Of a stretch of DNA of 64,000 bases, positions 52,668-61,236 are shown in pieces. Source of the stretch: UBA1479 sp963976055 (GTDB lineage: Bacteria > Pseudomonadota > Alphaproteobacteria > Rhodospirillales > Casp-alpha2); contig CAXBJB010000008.1 of assembly GCA_963976055.1 (NCBI GenBank), positions 62,001-126,000 of the forward strand, read 5' to 3'. The notes beneath the pieces are model-generated. The model was not told where the DNA came from and searched no databases. It was given only the letters and a program-made list of their open reading frames with translations. Numbering within the stretch: position 1 is the stretch's first letter; each line of letters starts with the position of its first letter. The translations under genes were made by a program, and so were the position numbers.

Positions 52668-54017
52668 ATGAGCGAAGGCAGCCTGGAAGCCCCGATCCGC
52701 CACGCAATCCCCTGGCAGGACCCCGATTTCTACGACGCGGAAAAACTCGACGCCGAGCTGCGCCGGGTGTTCGATATCTGTCACGGATGCCGGCGCTGCT
52801 TCAATCTGTGCGACAGCTTCCCCCGCCTGTTCGACCTGATCGACGAAGCGGAATCCGGCGAGCTCGACACGGTCGACAGCGCCGATTTCAAGCCCGTGAT
52901 CGACGCCTGCACGCTTTGCGACATGTGTTTCCTGACCAAATGTCCGTACGTGCCGCCCCATGAATTCAACCTGGATTTCCCGCATCTGATGCTGCGCGCC
53001 CGCGCCATCGACCAGAAGAACGGCAAGGTTCCCTTCGCCGCCCGGGAAATGACCAAGACGGACCGCAACGGCAAGTTGGCGTCCGCCGCCGCCCCGGTCG
53101 TCAACTGGGCCTGCAAGTGCGACAACGGCCTGACCCGTCCGGCCATGGAAAGCCTGGCCGGCATTCACCGCGACGCCAAGCTGCCCGAATTCCATTCAAA
53201 GACCTTCCAGGACCTGGCCAAGACGCCGCCCGCCGTCGATCCGGCGGCCCCGGCCCATGGCCGCAAGGCGGTGCTTTACGCCACCTGTTTCGCCAACTTC
53301 AATAATCCCGGCATCGGCACCTCGGCCCAGGCCGTGCTGGCCAAGAACGGGGTCGAGACGGAAGTCGTCTATCCCCGCTGCTGCGGCATGCCGCAGTTGG
53401 AACAGGGCGACATCGCCGCCGTCGCCGAGGCCGCCCGCGCGGTTTCCGCCGAGCTTTGCCAATGGATCGACAAGGGCTACGAGATCATCGGCCTGGTGCC
53501 GTCCTGCGCCCTGATGATGAAGTTCGAATGGCCCCTGATCCTGCCCGACGACGACAACGTGAAAAAGCTCGCGGCCCATACCTCGGACATCACCGAATAC
53601 GTCGTCGCCATCGCCAAAAAGGAAGGCTTGGCCGACGGCATGACGCCCTTGGCCGGCGGCGTCACGGCGCATATCGCCTGTCACGCCCGGGCCCAGAACA
53701 TGGGCCAGAAGGGGGCGGAGATGCTGCGTCTGGTCCCCGACACGGACGTCAAGGTGATCGAGCGCTGTTCCGGCCACGGCGGATCCTGGGGGATCACCAA
53801 GGAATTCTTCGAGGTCGGCCTCAAGGTCGGCAAACCCGCCGCCCGTCAGGCCGCCAAGAACGAAACGCCCTTCGTGGTCTCCGAATGCCCGCTGGCCCGC
53901 GACCACATCATCCAGGGTATGGAGCGGCTGGATACGGACGTCAGCGGCATCAACCATGCCCAACACCCCATCGAACTGATGGCCATCGCCTACGGCCTGT
54001 CACAACCGAAGGCCTGA
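52668..54017 (+). CDS. Fe-S oxidoreductase with CCG domains (GlpC/HdrB-like)
   Basis: 449-residue soluble protein. An N-terminal ferredoxin-like part has two clusters: C38-x2-C41-x2-C44-x3-C48, then C81-x2-C84-x2-C87-x4-C92-Pro. The C-terminal half has heterodisulfide-reductase-type cysteine-rich repeats: YPRCCGMPQ is canonical CCG, and the second appears as ERCSGHGGSWG. Extra HIACHARAQ and WACKCDNG stretches may bind metal. It resembles GlpC and other electron-transfer subunits but has no flavoprotein partner nearby. Its position between rubrerythrin and DUF3501 suggests it feeds electrons to the diiron protein; that is inference. Confidence 0.9.
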   Translation: MSEGSLEAPIRHAIPWQDPDFYDAEKLDAELRRVFDICHGCRRCFNLCDSFPRLFDLIDEAESGELDTVDSADFKPVIDACTLCDMCFLTKCPYVPPHEFNLDFPHLMLRARAIDQKNGKVPFAAREMTKTDRNGKLASAAAPVVNWACKCDNGLTRPAMESLAGIHRDAKLPEFHSKTFQDLAKTPPAVDPAAPAHGRKAVLYATCFANFNNPGIGTSAQAVLAKNGVETEVVYPRCCGMPQLEQGDIAAVAEAARAVSAELCQWIDKGYEIIGLVPSCALMMKFEWPLILPDDDNVKKLAAHTSDITEYVVAIAKKEGLADGMTPLAGGVTAHIACHARAQNMGQKGAEMLRLVPDTDVKVIERCSGHGGSWGITKEFFEVGLKVGKPAARQAAKNETPFVVSECPLARDHIIQGMERLDTDVSGINHAQHPIELMAIAYGLSQPKA

Positions 54018-54029
54018 AGGACAGAACCC

Positions 54030-54620
54030 ATGCCCAACAAGCACGAGATCACCCCCGCCGATATCCTGCCCATGGACGTCTACGGCCGCGAACGCGCCGA
54101 GCGCCGCAAGGCCATGACCGGGATCAAGCGTAACCGCCGCATCGCCGTCGGTCCCGACGCCACGTTCTATTTCGAAAGCTTCGACACCATGTTCCATCAG
54201 GTGCACGAAATGCTGTTCATCGAAAAGGGCGGGGCGGATCAGATTCCCGACGAGCTGTCCGCCTACAACCCCCTGATCCCCAAGGGCCGGGAACTGGTCG
54301 CGACCTTGATGTTCGAAATCGACGACCCCGTGCGCCGGGCACAGTTCCTGAACGGCCTGGGTGGGGTCGAGGAAACGGTGACCTTCGAATTCGCCGGTGA
54401 AAGCGTCGTGGGCGTCCCCGAGGCCGACATCGACCGCACCACAGCCGACGGCAAGGCGTCGAGCGTGCAATTCCTGCACTTCCCCTTCACCGACGCCCAG
54501 GTCGCCAAGTTCAGGGACCCCGGCACTCAGGTGCAGCTGCAGATCGCCCATGAAAAATACGGTCACATCGCGATCCTGCCCGCCCCGGTGAAGGACGCGC
54601 TGGCGGCCGATTTCGACTGA
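54030..54620 (+). CDS. DUF3501 family protein
   Basis: 196-residue protein of an uncharacterised family that I recognise from EITPADILPMDVYGRERAERR at the start and the closing HEKYGHIAILP. There is no signal peptide, membrane segment or cysteine. A conserved-looking FDTMFHQVHEMLFIEKGG stretch (about 50-70) has two His and two Glu that could bind metal. It is 12 bp after the Fe-S protein gene and surely co-transcribed. The family tends to occur beside rubrerythrin and CCG-type genes, to my knowledge, but no biochemical role is established. Confidence 0.85.
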   Translation: MPNKHEITPADILPMDVYGRERAERRKAMTGIKRNRRIAVGPDATFYFESFDTMFHQVHEMLFIEKGGADQIPDELSAYNPLIPKGRELVATLMFEIDDPVRRAQFLNGLGGVEETVTFEFAGESVVGVPEADIDRTTADGKASSVQFLHFPFTDAQVAKFRDPGTQVQLQIAHEKYGHIAILPAPVKDALAADFD

Positions 54621-54671
54621 AACGGGCGTGTCATTCCCGTGAAAACGGGGACCCGGGAATTTTCTCATCCT

Positions 54672-54744
54672 TTCTTCTCATTGCCGCTGCGTCTCTGTGG
54701 TTCAAAAAAAGAAAACCACTGAGGCGGTGAGACGGTGAGAAGAA
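54672..54744. repeat. Dispersed palindromic repeat, copy A
   Basis: Long imperfect hairpin between convergent genes. The outer arms are TTCTTCTCA (54672-54680) / TGAGAAGAA (54736-54744). The inner arms are GTGGTT (54697-54702) / AACCAC (54714-54719) around an A-rich loop. Arms of this copy match arms of copy B at 58831-58910 in reverse orientation, about 25 of 29 positions for one arm. It can act as a transcription end for the minus-strand SH3 gene, where the loop reads as a T-run. Confidence 0.75.
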
Positions 54745-54777
54745 GATGACATGCGCGATCCCGCGCCTTTTCCGGCG

Positions 54778-55359
54778 TTACTCGACCGCCTCGTCCTTGC
54801 GCACGCCCCACAATTCGACCCGGCGGATCCAGCCTTCGAAGCCGGCGGCGCGGACCCGGCACCAGCCGCCGTCCTTGGGGCAGACGGCGATGCGCACGAT
54901 GACGTCGGGCTCCAGCCGGGCCAGGGCCCGGGCATCGCTGTTGGCCTCGGCGCGCAAGGTGCGCGTGCGGCCCAGAACGATGGCCGTGCGTTCCCCGTCC
55001 AACATGGTCTGATGGACCCAGCCCTGGGTGCCCTGGTGGTCGCGCACCTTGCGCCAGGTCTGGAACTCGGCGATCACCTCGATGGGCAGGTGGCGGCGCA
55101 TGTACACCCAGTCGACGGGATATTGTACGCCGGGGCCGGACCGCATGTTGACCTCACCGGCGCGCAAACTGACGAAGCGCGGCAAGGGCTGGCCCGAGGG
55201 CGTATTGGATGTGGTTCCGGAAGCCTGTCCCGGCGCCTGCGCCCGCACGGCCTGGGGAAGCAGGGCGGCGGCCAGCATGATGGCGGCCAGCGCCGCGGCC
55301 CGGAACCAGATGGTGATGGCGCGTGCGGTTTGGCTGCGGCGGGCGATAAGCCGGTTCAT
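54778..55359 (-). CDS. Exported SH3-domain protein
   Basis: 193-residue secreted or periplasmic protein. The N-terminal signal has basic residues and a hydrophobic core (about 17-38) with a likely cut after VRA-QA near 41. A Pro/Ser/Gly linker leads to two bacterial SH3-like units. The first (about 62-125) has VNMRSGPGVQYPVDWVYMRRHLP and GTQGWVHQTMLDG. The second (about 128-188) has LRAEANSDARALARL and WCRVRAAGFEGWIRRVELWG. Such proteins often bind peptidoglycan. It converges on the DUF3501 gene with a palindromic repeat between them. Confidence 0.85.
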   Translation of the reverse strand: MNRLIARRSQTARAITIWFRAAALAAIMLAAALLPQAVRAQAPGQASGTTSNTPSGQPLPRFVSLRAGEVNMRSGPGVQYPVDWVYMRRHLPIEVIAEFQTWRKVRDHQGTQGWVHQTMLDGERTAIVLGRTRTLRAEANSDARALARLEPDVIVRIAVCPKDGGWCRVRAAGFEGWIRRVELWGVRKDEAVE

Positions 55360-55572
55360 TCGGGTCCTCGGGTCCTGGGGCGCTGGGGGAAATCAGCGAA
55401 TGCGCCCAAGCCGGTCCTTGGCGTCGGTCTTGCAGGACTTATCGCCATCACGGCGCGGGCCGTCAAGGCCCTTCCCGGATATGCAGCCCCGGTCGCCGCC
55501 CGCCGTTTCATGATGCTATAGACAAGGGATGTGATAACTTGCTATGGCCCAGCGGAACGGAGAAAACCCGCC

Positions 55573-56559
55573 ATGCCCAACAAGAAACCCCGCGTCGTCG
55601 TCACGCGCAAACTGCCCGACGCCATCGAAACCCGCATGATGGAACTGTTCGACGTGCAGTTGAACCTGGACGACAAGGCGATGACCAAGGCGCAGTTGAT
55701 CGCCGCCGTCGCCAATGCCGACGTCCTGGTGCCCACGGTCACCGACCGCATCGACGCCGCGATCCTGGCCCAGGCCGGCGACCGCCTGCGCCTGATCGCC
55801 AATTACGGTACGGGCGTCGATCATATCGACCTGGCCACCGCGCGCCAGCGCGGCATCACCGTCACCAACACCCCCGACGTGCTGACCGAGGACACGGCCG
55901 ATATGACCATGGCGCTGTTCCTTGCCGTGTCGCGGCGCATCGCCGAGGGCGAGCGCGTCATGCGCACGGGCGGCTGGCCGGGCTGGTCCCCGACCTGGAT
56001 GCTCGGTCACCGCATCAACGGCAAGCGGCTCGGCATTATCGGCATGGGCCGCATCGGCCGCGCCGTGGCGCGCCGGGCCCGCGGCTTCAACATGGCGATC
56101 CACTATCACAACCGCAAACGCGTCCACGAGTCCGTGGAAAATGAATTGGAGGCGACCTATTGGGAAAGCCTGGACCAGATGCTGGCCCGGGTCGATCTGG
56201 TTTCCGTCAACTGTCCGCACACACCGGCCACCTATCATCTGCTGTCGGCGCGGCGTCTGGCCTTGCTGCAGCCGCACTGCATCATCGTCAACACGGCGCG
56301 CGGCGAGGTGATCGACGAAAACGCCCTGACCCGCATGCTCGAAGCGGGCGACATCGCCGGGGCCGGCCTCGACGTGTTCGAGCATGAGCCCGCCGTGAAC
56401 CCCAAGCTGCTGGCCCTCGACAACACGGTTCTGCTGCCCCACCTGGGCAGCGCCACCGTCGAAGGCCGCATCGACATGGGGGAAAAGGTGCTGATCAACA
56501 TCAAGACCTTCGTCGATGGGCACAAGCCGCCGGACCGCGTGCTGGGCGACGCCTTCTGA
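55573..56559 (+). CDS. D-2-hydroxyacid dehydrogenase (glyoxylate/hydroxypyruvate reductase type)
   Basis: 328-residue NAD(P)-dependent dehydrogenase. Signatures are NYGTGVDHIDL, LGIIGMGRIGRAVARRARGF (dinucleotide loop), NTARGEVIDENAL (catalytic Arg region) and the C-terminal LPHLGSAT with the catalytic His. The order and length fit GyaR-type glyoxylate reductases (D-glycerate dehydrogenase), which convert glyoxylate or hydroxypyruvate to glycolate or glycerate. The exact substrate is inferred. The ATG at 55573 starts MPNKKPRVVVTRKLP; pabB follows after 67 bp. Confidence 0.9.
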   Translation: MPNKKPRVVVTRKLPDAIETRMMELFDVQLNLDDKAMTKAQLIAAVANADVLVPTVTDRIDAAILAQAGDRLRLIANYGTGVDHIDLATARQRGITVTNTPDVLTEDTADMTMALFLAVSRRIAEGERVMRTGGWPGWSPTWMLGHRINGKRLGIIGMGRIGRAVARRARGFNMAIHYHNRKRVHESVENELEATYWESLDQMLARVDLVSVNCPHTPATYHLLSARRLALLQPHCIIVNTARGEVIDENALTRMLEAGDIAGAGLDVFEHEPAVNPKLLALDNTVLLPHLGSATVEGRIDMGEKVLINIKTFVDGHKPPDRVLGDAF

Positions 56560-56626
56560 TCCCGCCCGGCCCGCCCGGGGCCGGATCGCAACAGGGAACG
56601 GGCCGCGCCGCGGCGCCGATACCGTC

Positions 56627-58006
56627 ATGCATATCGCCCAACCCCTCCACGTGCAGCCGATCCCCTTCACGGATCCCGTGGACGCCTTCGAGGCCTTCGC
56701 GGGCGACCCCGTCGCGGCCCTGCTCGACAGCGCCGACGCGGTCGGCGGGCGCGGACGCTATGCCTTCCTGGCGGGCGACCCCTATCACGTGCTGGAGGCC
56801 GGGGCCGGGGACGACCCCTTCGGCCAGTTGGCGCGCGAATTGGCCCGTGTGCGCACGGAAACCGTGCCCGGCCTGCCGCCGTTCCAGACCGGCGCCGTCG
56901 GCGTGCTGGGCTACGAGCTGGGCGGCGCGCTGGAACGCCTGCCCGCGCGCAAGCCGGGCGGCCTGAATTTCCCCGACATGGTCATGGGTTTCTACGACAC
57001 GGTCGCCGTGTTCGACATGAAGCTGCGCATGGCCTGGGTCCTGGCCAGCGACGTCACGGGCTCGGGCGGTCGCCGCCGGCCGGGGCGCGAGGCCCGGGCC
57101 CGCGCCATGGCGGCGCGCATCCGGGACGCCCGCCCGGTGGCCGAGCCGCCGGGCCTGGACCTGACCTGGCGCCCCGACCAGACCCGGGCCGAGATGGAAG
57201 CCCGCATCGCCCGCGCCATCGACTACATCCACCTGGGCGACATCTTCCAGGCCAACATCGCGCAGCGTTTCCTCGCCGATCTGCCGGCGGGCACCCGGCC
57301 TTATGACGTGTACCGGCGGCTCCGGCGCATTTCCTCGGCCCCCTTCGCGGCGTTCCTCAACTGCGGCAAGGGCCGGGCGGTGATCTCCGCCTCGCCGGAA
57401 CGGTTCCTGTCGTTGGGCCCCGGCGGCGTCATCGAAACCCGGCCGATCAAGGGCACGCGCCCGCGCGGCGTGACCACGGACGAGGACCGGGCGCTCGCCG
57501 CCGCCCTGATTGCCTCGGAAAAGGACCGGGCGGAAAATCTGATGATCGTCGATCTGTTGCGCAACGACCTGTCCAGGGTTGCGCGCATCGGCTCCGTGCG
57601 CGTGTCCAAGCTGTTCGAACTGGAAACCTTCGCCCGGGTCCATCATCTGGTGTCCGAGGTTCAGGCCGACATCGCCGAGGGCCTGGACGCGGTCGATCTT
57701 TTGCGCGCGACCTTTCCCGGCGGCTCCATCACCGGGGCGCCCAAGATCCGCGCCATGGAAATCATTCACGAGCTGGAGCCCGTGTCGCGCGGGCCCTATT
57801 GCGGCGCCGTCGCCTGGCTCGGCTTCGACGGGGCCATGGATTCCGCCATCGCCATCCGCACCATGACCCATGTGGACGGGGTGGTCGCGGCCCAGGCCGG
57901 CGGCGGCATCGTCGCCGACAGCGACCCGGCGGACGAGTACGAGGAAACCATGACCAAGATCAAACCGCTGCTGGCCTCCCTCGACGGCCGGGTGGCCCTG
58001 CCATGA
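56627..58006 (+). CDS. pabB: Aminodeoxychorismate synthase component I
   Basis: 459-residue chorismate-using enzyme for p-aminobenzoate and folate synthesis. The active-site motif reads RPIKGTRPRG with Lys275. That Lys marks PabB; anthranilate synthases have Ala there. GGSITGAPKIRAMEII is also conserved. The glutamine amidotransferase partner (PabA) is not in the window. The ATG at 56627 has no strong ribosome binding site. The stop overlaps the ATG of the next gene (ATGA at 58003), so translation is coupled. Confidence 0.93.
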   Translation: MHIAQPLHVQPIPFTDPVDAFEAFAGDPVAALLDSADAVGGRGRYAFLAGDPYHVLEAGAGDDPFGQLARELARVRTETVPGLPPFQTGAVGVLGYELGGALERLPARKPGGLNFPDMVMGFYDTVAVFDMKLRMAWVLASDVTGSGGRRRPGREARARAMAARIRDARPVAEPPGLDLTWRPDQTRAEMEARIARAIDYIHLGDIFQANIAQRFLADLPAGTRPYDVYRRLRRISSAPFAAFLNCGKGRAVISASPERFLSLGPGGVIETRPIKGTRPRGVTTDEDRALAAALIASEKDRAENLMIVDLLRNDLSRVARIGSVRVSKLFELETFARVHHLVSEVQADIAEGLDAVDLLRATFPGGSITGAPKIRAMEIIHELEPVSRGPYCGAVAWLGFDGAMDSAIAIRTMTHVDGVVAAQAGGGIVADSDPADEYEETMTKIKPLLASLDGRVALP

Positions 58007-58812
58007 TCATTGATCTCAACGGCGACCTGGTCGCGGCGGAAGATGCCCGCCTCGATCCCTTCGACCGGGGCTTCACCCTGGGCGACGCCATTTTCGAAAG
58101 CCTGCGGGTGCGGGACGGGGCGCCGGAATTCGCCGCCGAGCATCTGGCCCGCCTGGCCCAGGCGTCCGCCGTCACCGGCATTCCCCTGCCGTTCACGCAG
58201 GCCGAGGCCCTGGAGCGCATGGCGCGGTTGATCGCGACCAACGACCTGGCGGACGCGGCGCTGCGCCTGACCGTCAGCCGGGGGGCCGCCGCCCGCGGCG
58301 TTGCCGCTCCCAAGGCCGCGGACTGCACACCGACGGTGCTGATCTCCCTCCATCCTCTGCCGCCGACGCGCACCGCCGTGGTCGGCATGATCACGGCGAC
58401 GGTGACCCGGCGCAACGAGCATTCGCCGTTTTCCCGCGTCAAGGCGACGCCTTATCTCGACAGCATCATCGCGCTGGAGGAGGCCCGCGCCGAGGGCGCC
58501 CAGGACGCGGTGCTGCTGAACACGGCGGGCCGCGTCGCCTCGGCCTGCTACGCCAATCTGTTTGCGGTGGTGGACGGCCGCCTCGTCACGCCGCCCTTGG
58601 CCGACGGCCCGCTGCCGGGGGTGACCCGGGGCCGGGTGCTGGATGCGCTCGGCGGGGCGGAACAAAGCCTCGCGCCCGAAGGCCTCGCCCGCGCGTCGGA
58701 AATCTTCCTGACCAACAGTTTCGGGGTGCGCCCCGTGGGCGTGCTCGACGGCCGCCTGCTCACCCCCATGCCCGGACCCATGACCCAGAAGGCGCAAGCC
58801 CTCGTCGGTTGA
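58003..58812 (+). CDS. pabC: Class IV aminotransferase, probable aminodeoxychorismate lyase
   Basis: 269-residue PLP enzyme of fold type IV. The start overlaps pabB, and the partnership with pabB makes 4-amino-4-deoxychorismate lyase the likely role, giving p-aminobenzoate plus pyruvate. Lys147 in SRVKATPYLDSI is the PLP Lys; DRGFTLGDAIFESLRV is the family N-terminus. Branched-chain or D-amino acid transamination cannot be excluded from sequence, but the operon supports PabC. It converges on the DsrE-like gene with a palindromic repeat in the 108-bp gap. Confidence 0.87.
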   Translation: MIIDLNGDLVAAEDARLDPFDRGFTLGDAIFESLRVRDGAPEFAAEHLARLAQASAVTGIPLPFTQAEALERMARLIATNDLADAALRLTVSRGAAARGVAAPKAADCTPTVLISLHPLPPTRTAVVGMITATVTRRNEHSPFSRVKATPYLDSIIALEEARAEGAQDAVLLNTAGRVASACYANLFAVVDGRLVTPPLADGPLPGVTRGRVLDALGGAEQSLAPEGLARASEIFLTNSFGVRPVGVLDGRLLTPMPGPMTQKAQALVG

Positions 58813-58830
58813 TCCGGACCCTCATTTAAA

Positions 58831-58913
58831 TTCTTCTCACCGTCTCTGTGTCTCAGTGGTTCTCTTGTTTTTTAACCACAGAGGCGGTGAGGCAATGAGG
58901 CAATGAGAAGGAA
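58831..58913. repeat. Dispersed palindromic repeat, copy B
   Basis: Inverted copy of the repeat at 54672-54744. The outer arms are CTTCTCA (58833-58839) / TGAGAAG (58904-58910). The inner arms are GTGGTT (58856-58861) / AACCAC (58874-58879) around a loop with GTTTTTT. The right arm carries a short internal duplication (GGCAATGA twice). It lies between convergent pabC and the DsrE-like gene, where it could terminate both. Confidence 0.75.
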
Positions 58914-58920
58914 GGGAGGG

Positions 58921-59385
58921 TCAGATAAACAGGATCGCGCCGTCTTTCGAGGCGTCGTTGAGGAAGGTAACGAGCCCGCCCGGACGTACCGGCACGTCGT
59001 CCCTGAGCGGCATGGCTTCCAGGCCACGGGCACGCAGACCCATCTCGCAGACCATGAAGGCGACGTCCATCTCGACGCAGGCGGAAAGCAGGGTCTCGAA
59101 CGTCGCGACGCCCTGGGCCTCGTAGCGGTCGTCGAGGGTGCCGCCCGGTTGCACATGGTCCTGGCCGCCCAGGCCTTGGCCCACGGGCAGGTCGCGCCAG
59201 GCGTCGTCGGCGCCCAATGCCTTGCAGGCGTCCATGGTGAAGAACAGGGTCACGGCGCGGCCGATGGCGGCGGCGGCGGCGGCCGTGGCGAGGGCGTAGT
59301 GAATCTTGTCGTACTCGCCCGCATAGACGATGACGGAGAGCTTGTCCGGCGGTGCCGTGTCAGCCGGCGGCGCAGGTTCGGCCAT
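58921..59385 (-). CDS. DsrE/F-like protein
   Basis: 154-residue protein with the DsrE-like fold found in sulfur-relay subunits and related peroxiredoxin-like proteins. The first 17 residues are a Pro/Ala-rich leader. Then KLSVIVYAGEYDKIHYALATAAAAAAIG is the beta-alpha start, and LLSACVEMDVAFMVCEMGLRARGL holds Cys residues that could carry sulfur. Its start overlaps the end of moeB by 26 bp. It belongs to a minus-strand sulfur group with cysK and moeB; the molecular role is not known. Confidence 0.8.
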   Translation of the reverse strand: MAEPAPPADTAPPDKLSVIVYAGEYDKIHYALATAAAAAAIGRAVTLFFTMDACKALGADDAWRDLPVGQGLGGQDHVQPGGTLDDRYEAQGVATFETLLSACVEMDVAFMVCEMGLRARGLEAMPLRDDVPVRPGGLVTFLNDASKDGAILFI

Positions 59386-60205
59386 CTGGGGCCCCTTCGT
59401 GGCTGGAAAGGTCGGTGATCGTCGGATGGTCGCCGCACAGCGGGCAGCCCGGATCGGCCTTGACCTTGATCTTGCGGAAATTGGCGGCGAGCCCTTCGTA
59501 GACCATCAGATGACCCGACAGGCTGTCGCCGGTGCCGAGCAGTTCCTTGAGGATTTCCGTCGCCTGCAACGATCCCATGGTGCCGCACAGCGCCCCCAGC
59601 ACCCCGGCCTCGGCGCAGGACGGAATCTGGCCCGGCGGCGGTGCCTCGCGGAAGATGCAGCGGTAGCAGGGGCCGTGATGGCCCGCGCCGTCGACGTCAT
59701 GGGCCTTGAAGGTCGCCAACTGGCCGTCGAAGCGCAGGATGGCGGCGGTGACCAGGGGCTTTTTCGCAAAATAGGCGGCGTCGTTGATGAGGAACCGGGT
59801 CTCGAAATTGTCCGATCCGTCGGCGATCAGGTCGTAACCGGCCATCAGATCGAGGGCGTTGTCCGGCGTGATGCGCTCGAAATGGGGGATCAGGGTGACG
59901 TCCGGGTTGATGGCGGCCAGCGTCGCCTTCGCACTCTCGACCTTGGGCATGCCGACCGACGCCGTCTGGTGGACGATCTGGCGCTGCAGGTTGGACAGGT
60001 CCACCCTGTCGTCGTCGATCACGCCGATGGTGCCGACCCCGGCGGCGGCCAGGTACATCAGCACGGGCGAGCCCAGCCCCCCGGCGCCGACGACCAGAAC
60101 CCGGCTCGACAGCAGCTTGGCCTGGCCGATGCCGCCCACTTCCTTCAACAGGATATGCCGGGCGTAGCGGTTGACCTGATCCTCGGTGAAATCGGTGAAC
60201 TCCAT
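59360..60205 (-). CDS. moeB: MoeB/ThiF-type sulfur carrier adenylyltransferase
   Basis: 281-residue E1-like enzyme that adenylates the C-terminus of MoaD- or ThiS-like sulfur carriers. VLVVGAGGLGSPVLMYLAAAGVG is the nucleotide-binding loop. DLSNLQRQIVH and GSDNFETRFLIND are typical. CYRC and CPLC are the zinc ligands, and GALCGTMGSLQATE is the conserved loop near the catalytic Cys. No rhodanese domain is attached. It starts 7 bp after cysK and may charge a carrier for cysteine, molybdopterin or thiamine synthesis. Confidence 0.92.
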   Translation of the reverse strand: MEFTDFTEDQVNRYARHILLKEVGGIGQAKLLSSRVLVVGAGGLGSPVLMYLAAAGVGTIGVIDDDRVDLSNLQRQIVHQTASVGMPKVESAKATLAAINPDVTLIPHFERITPDNALDLMAGYDLIADGSDNFETRFLINDAAYFAKKPLVTAAILRFDGQLATFKAHDVDGAGHHGPCYRCIFREAPPPGQIPSCAEAGVLGALCGTMGSLQATEILKELLGTGDSLSGHLMVYEGLAANFRKIKVKADPGCPLCGDHPTITDLSSHEGAPDGRTCAAG

Positions 60206-60212
60206 GGGCGGC

Positions 60213-61193
60213 CTATTCGCCCAGGCCCGCGAACAGGTCCGTCGATAGATACCGTTCGGCGAAGCTCGGCAGGATGACGACGATGCGGACGTCCACCAGC
60301 TTGTCCCGCGCCGCCAGTTCCAGCGCCGCCGCCACGGCGGCCCCCGACGAGATGCCGCAGGGCAGGCCTTCCAGCCGTGCGACCTTGCGTGCCGTCTCGA
60401 TGGCGCGGTCGTTGCCGATCTGCAGAACCTCGTCGATTTCCTTGGTGTCGAGGATCGCCGGCACGAAGCCGGCGCCGATGCCCTGAATCTTGTGCGGGCC
60501 CGGCAGGCCGCCGGACAGGATGGCGGAATCCTCGGGCTCGACGGCGACGACCTTGAGCTTGGGATTGTACTTGCGCAACACCTGGGCGCAGCCGGTCAGC
60601 GTGCCGCCCGTGCCGACGCCGGAGATCAGCACGTCGACCTTGCCGCTGGCATCCTTCCAGATTTCCTCGGCCGTGGTGGTGCGGTGGACTTCCAGATTGG
60701 CCGGGTTTTCGAACTGTTGCAGCATGATGGCACCCGGCGTGGCGTCGACGATCTCCCGGGCGCGCTCGATCGCACCCCGCATGCCCTGGGGCGCCGGGGT
60801 CAGTTCCAGCTCCGCGCCCAAGAGGTAGAGCATCTTGCGCCGCTCCAGCGACATGCTTTCCGGCATGGTCAGGATCAGCCGGTAGCCCTTGGCCGCGGCG
60901 ACGAAGGCCAGCGCGATGCCCGTATTGCCTGAGGTCGGCTCGACCAACGTGGCGCCCGGCTTGAGGCGGCCGTCGCGTTCGGCGGCGGCGATCATGTTCA
61001 TGCCGATGCGGTCCTTGACCGAGCCCAGCGGGTTGAAGAACTCGCACTTGCCGACGATGTCGGCGGTCACTCCCGCGTCCTCGGCCATGCGCTTGAGGCG
61101 GACCAGGGGCGTGGCGCCCACCGTGTCGACGATGCTGTCGTAGATGCGCCCTCTGAATTCGCCCTGCTGGGCGGCGTCCTTTGCCGTGTCCAT
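60213..61193 (-). CDS. cysK: Cysteine synthase
   Basis: 326-residue O-acetylserine sulfhydrylase that makes cysteine from O-acetylserine and sulfide. The PLP Lys is residue 60 in FFNPLGSVKDRIG. TSGNTGIALAFV and VGTGGTLTGCA form the phosphate and substrate loops. GGAGGAG lies 9 bp before the ATG. The C-terminus is normal. The small mobile element at 61237-61522 separates it from the Rrf2 gene that would otherwise lead into it. Confidence 0.95.
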   Translation of the reverse strand: MDTAKDAAQQGEFRGRIYDSIVDTVGATPLVRLKRMAEDAGVTADIVGKCEFFNPLGSVKDRIGMNMIAAAERDGRLKPGATLVEPTSGNTGIALAFVAAAKGYRLILTMPESMSLERRKMLYLLGAELELTPAPQGMRGAIERAREIVDATPGAIMLQQFENPANLEVHRTTTAEEIWKDASGKVDVLISGVGTGGTLTGCAQVLRKYNPKLKVVAVEPEDSAILSGGLPGPHKIQGIGAGFVPAILDTKEIDEVLQIGNDRAIETARKVARLEGLPCGISSGAAVAAALELAARDKLVDVRIVVILPSFAERYLSTDLFAGLGE

Positions 61194-61236
61194 GGAATCC
61201 GTCTCCTCCGGTTGGGTTTCCTCTTAGATGAGGATG

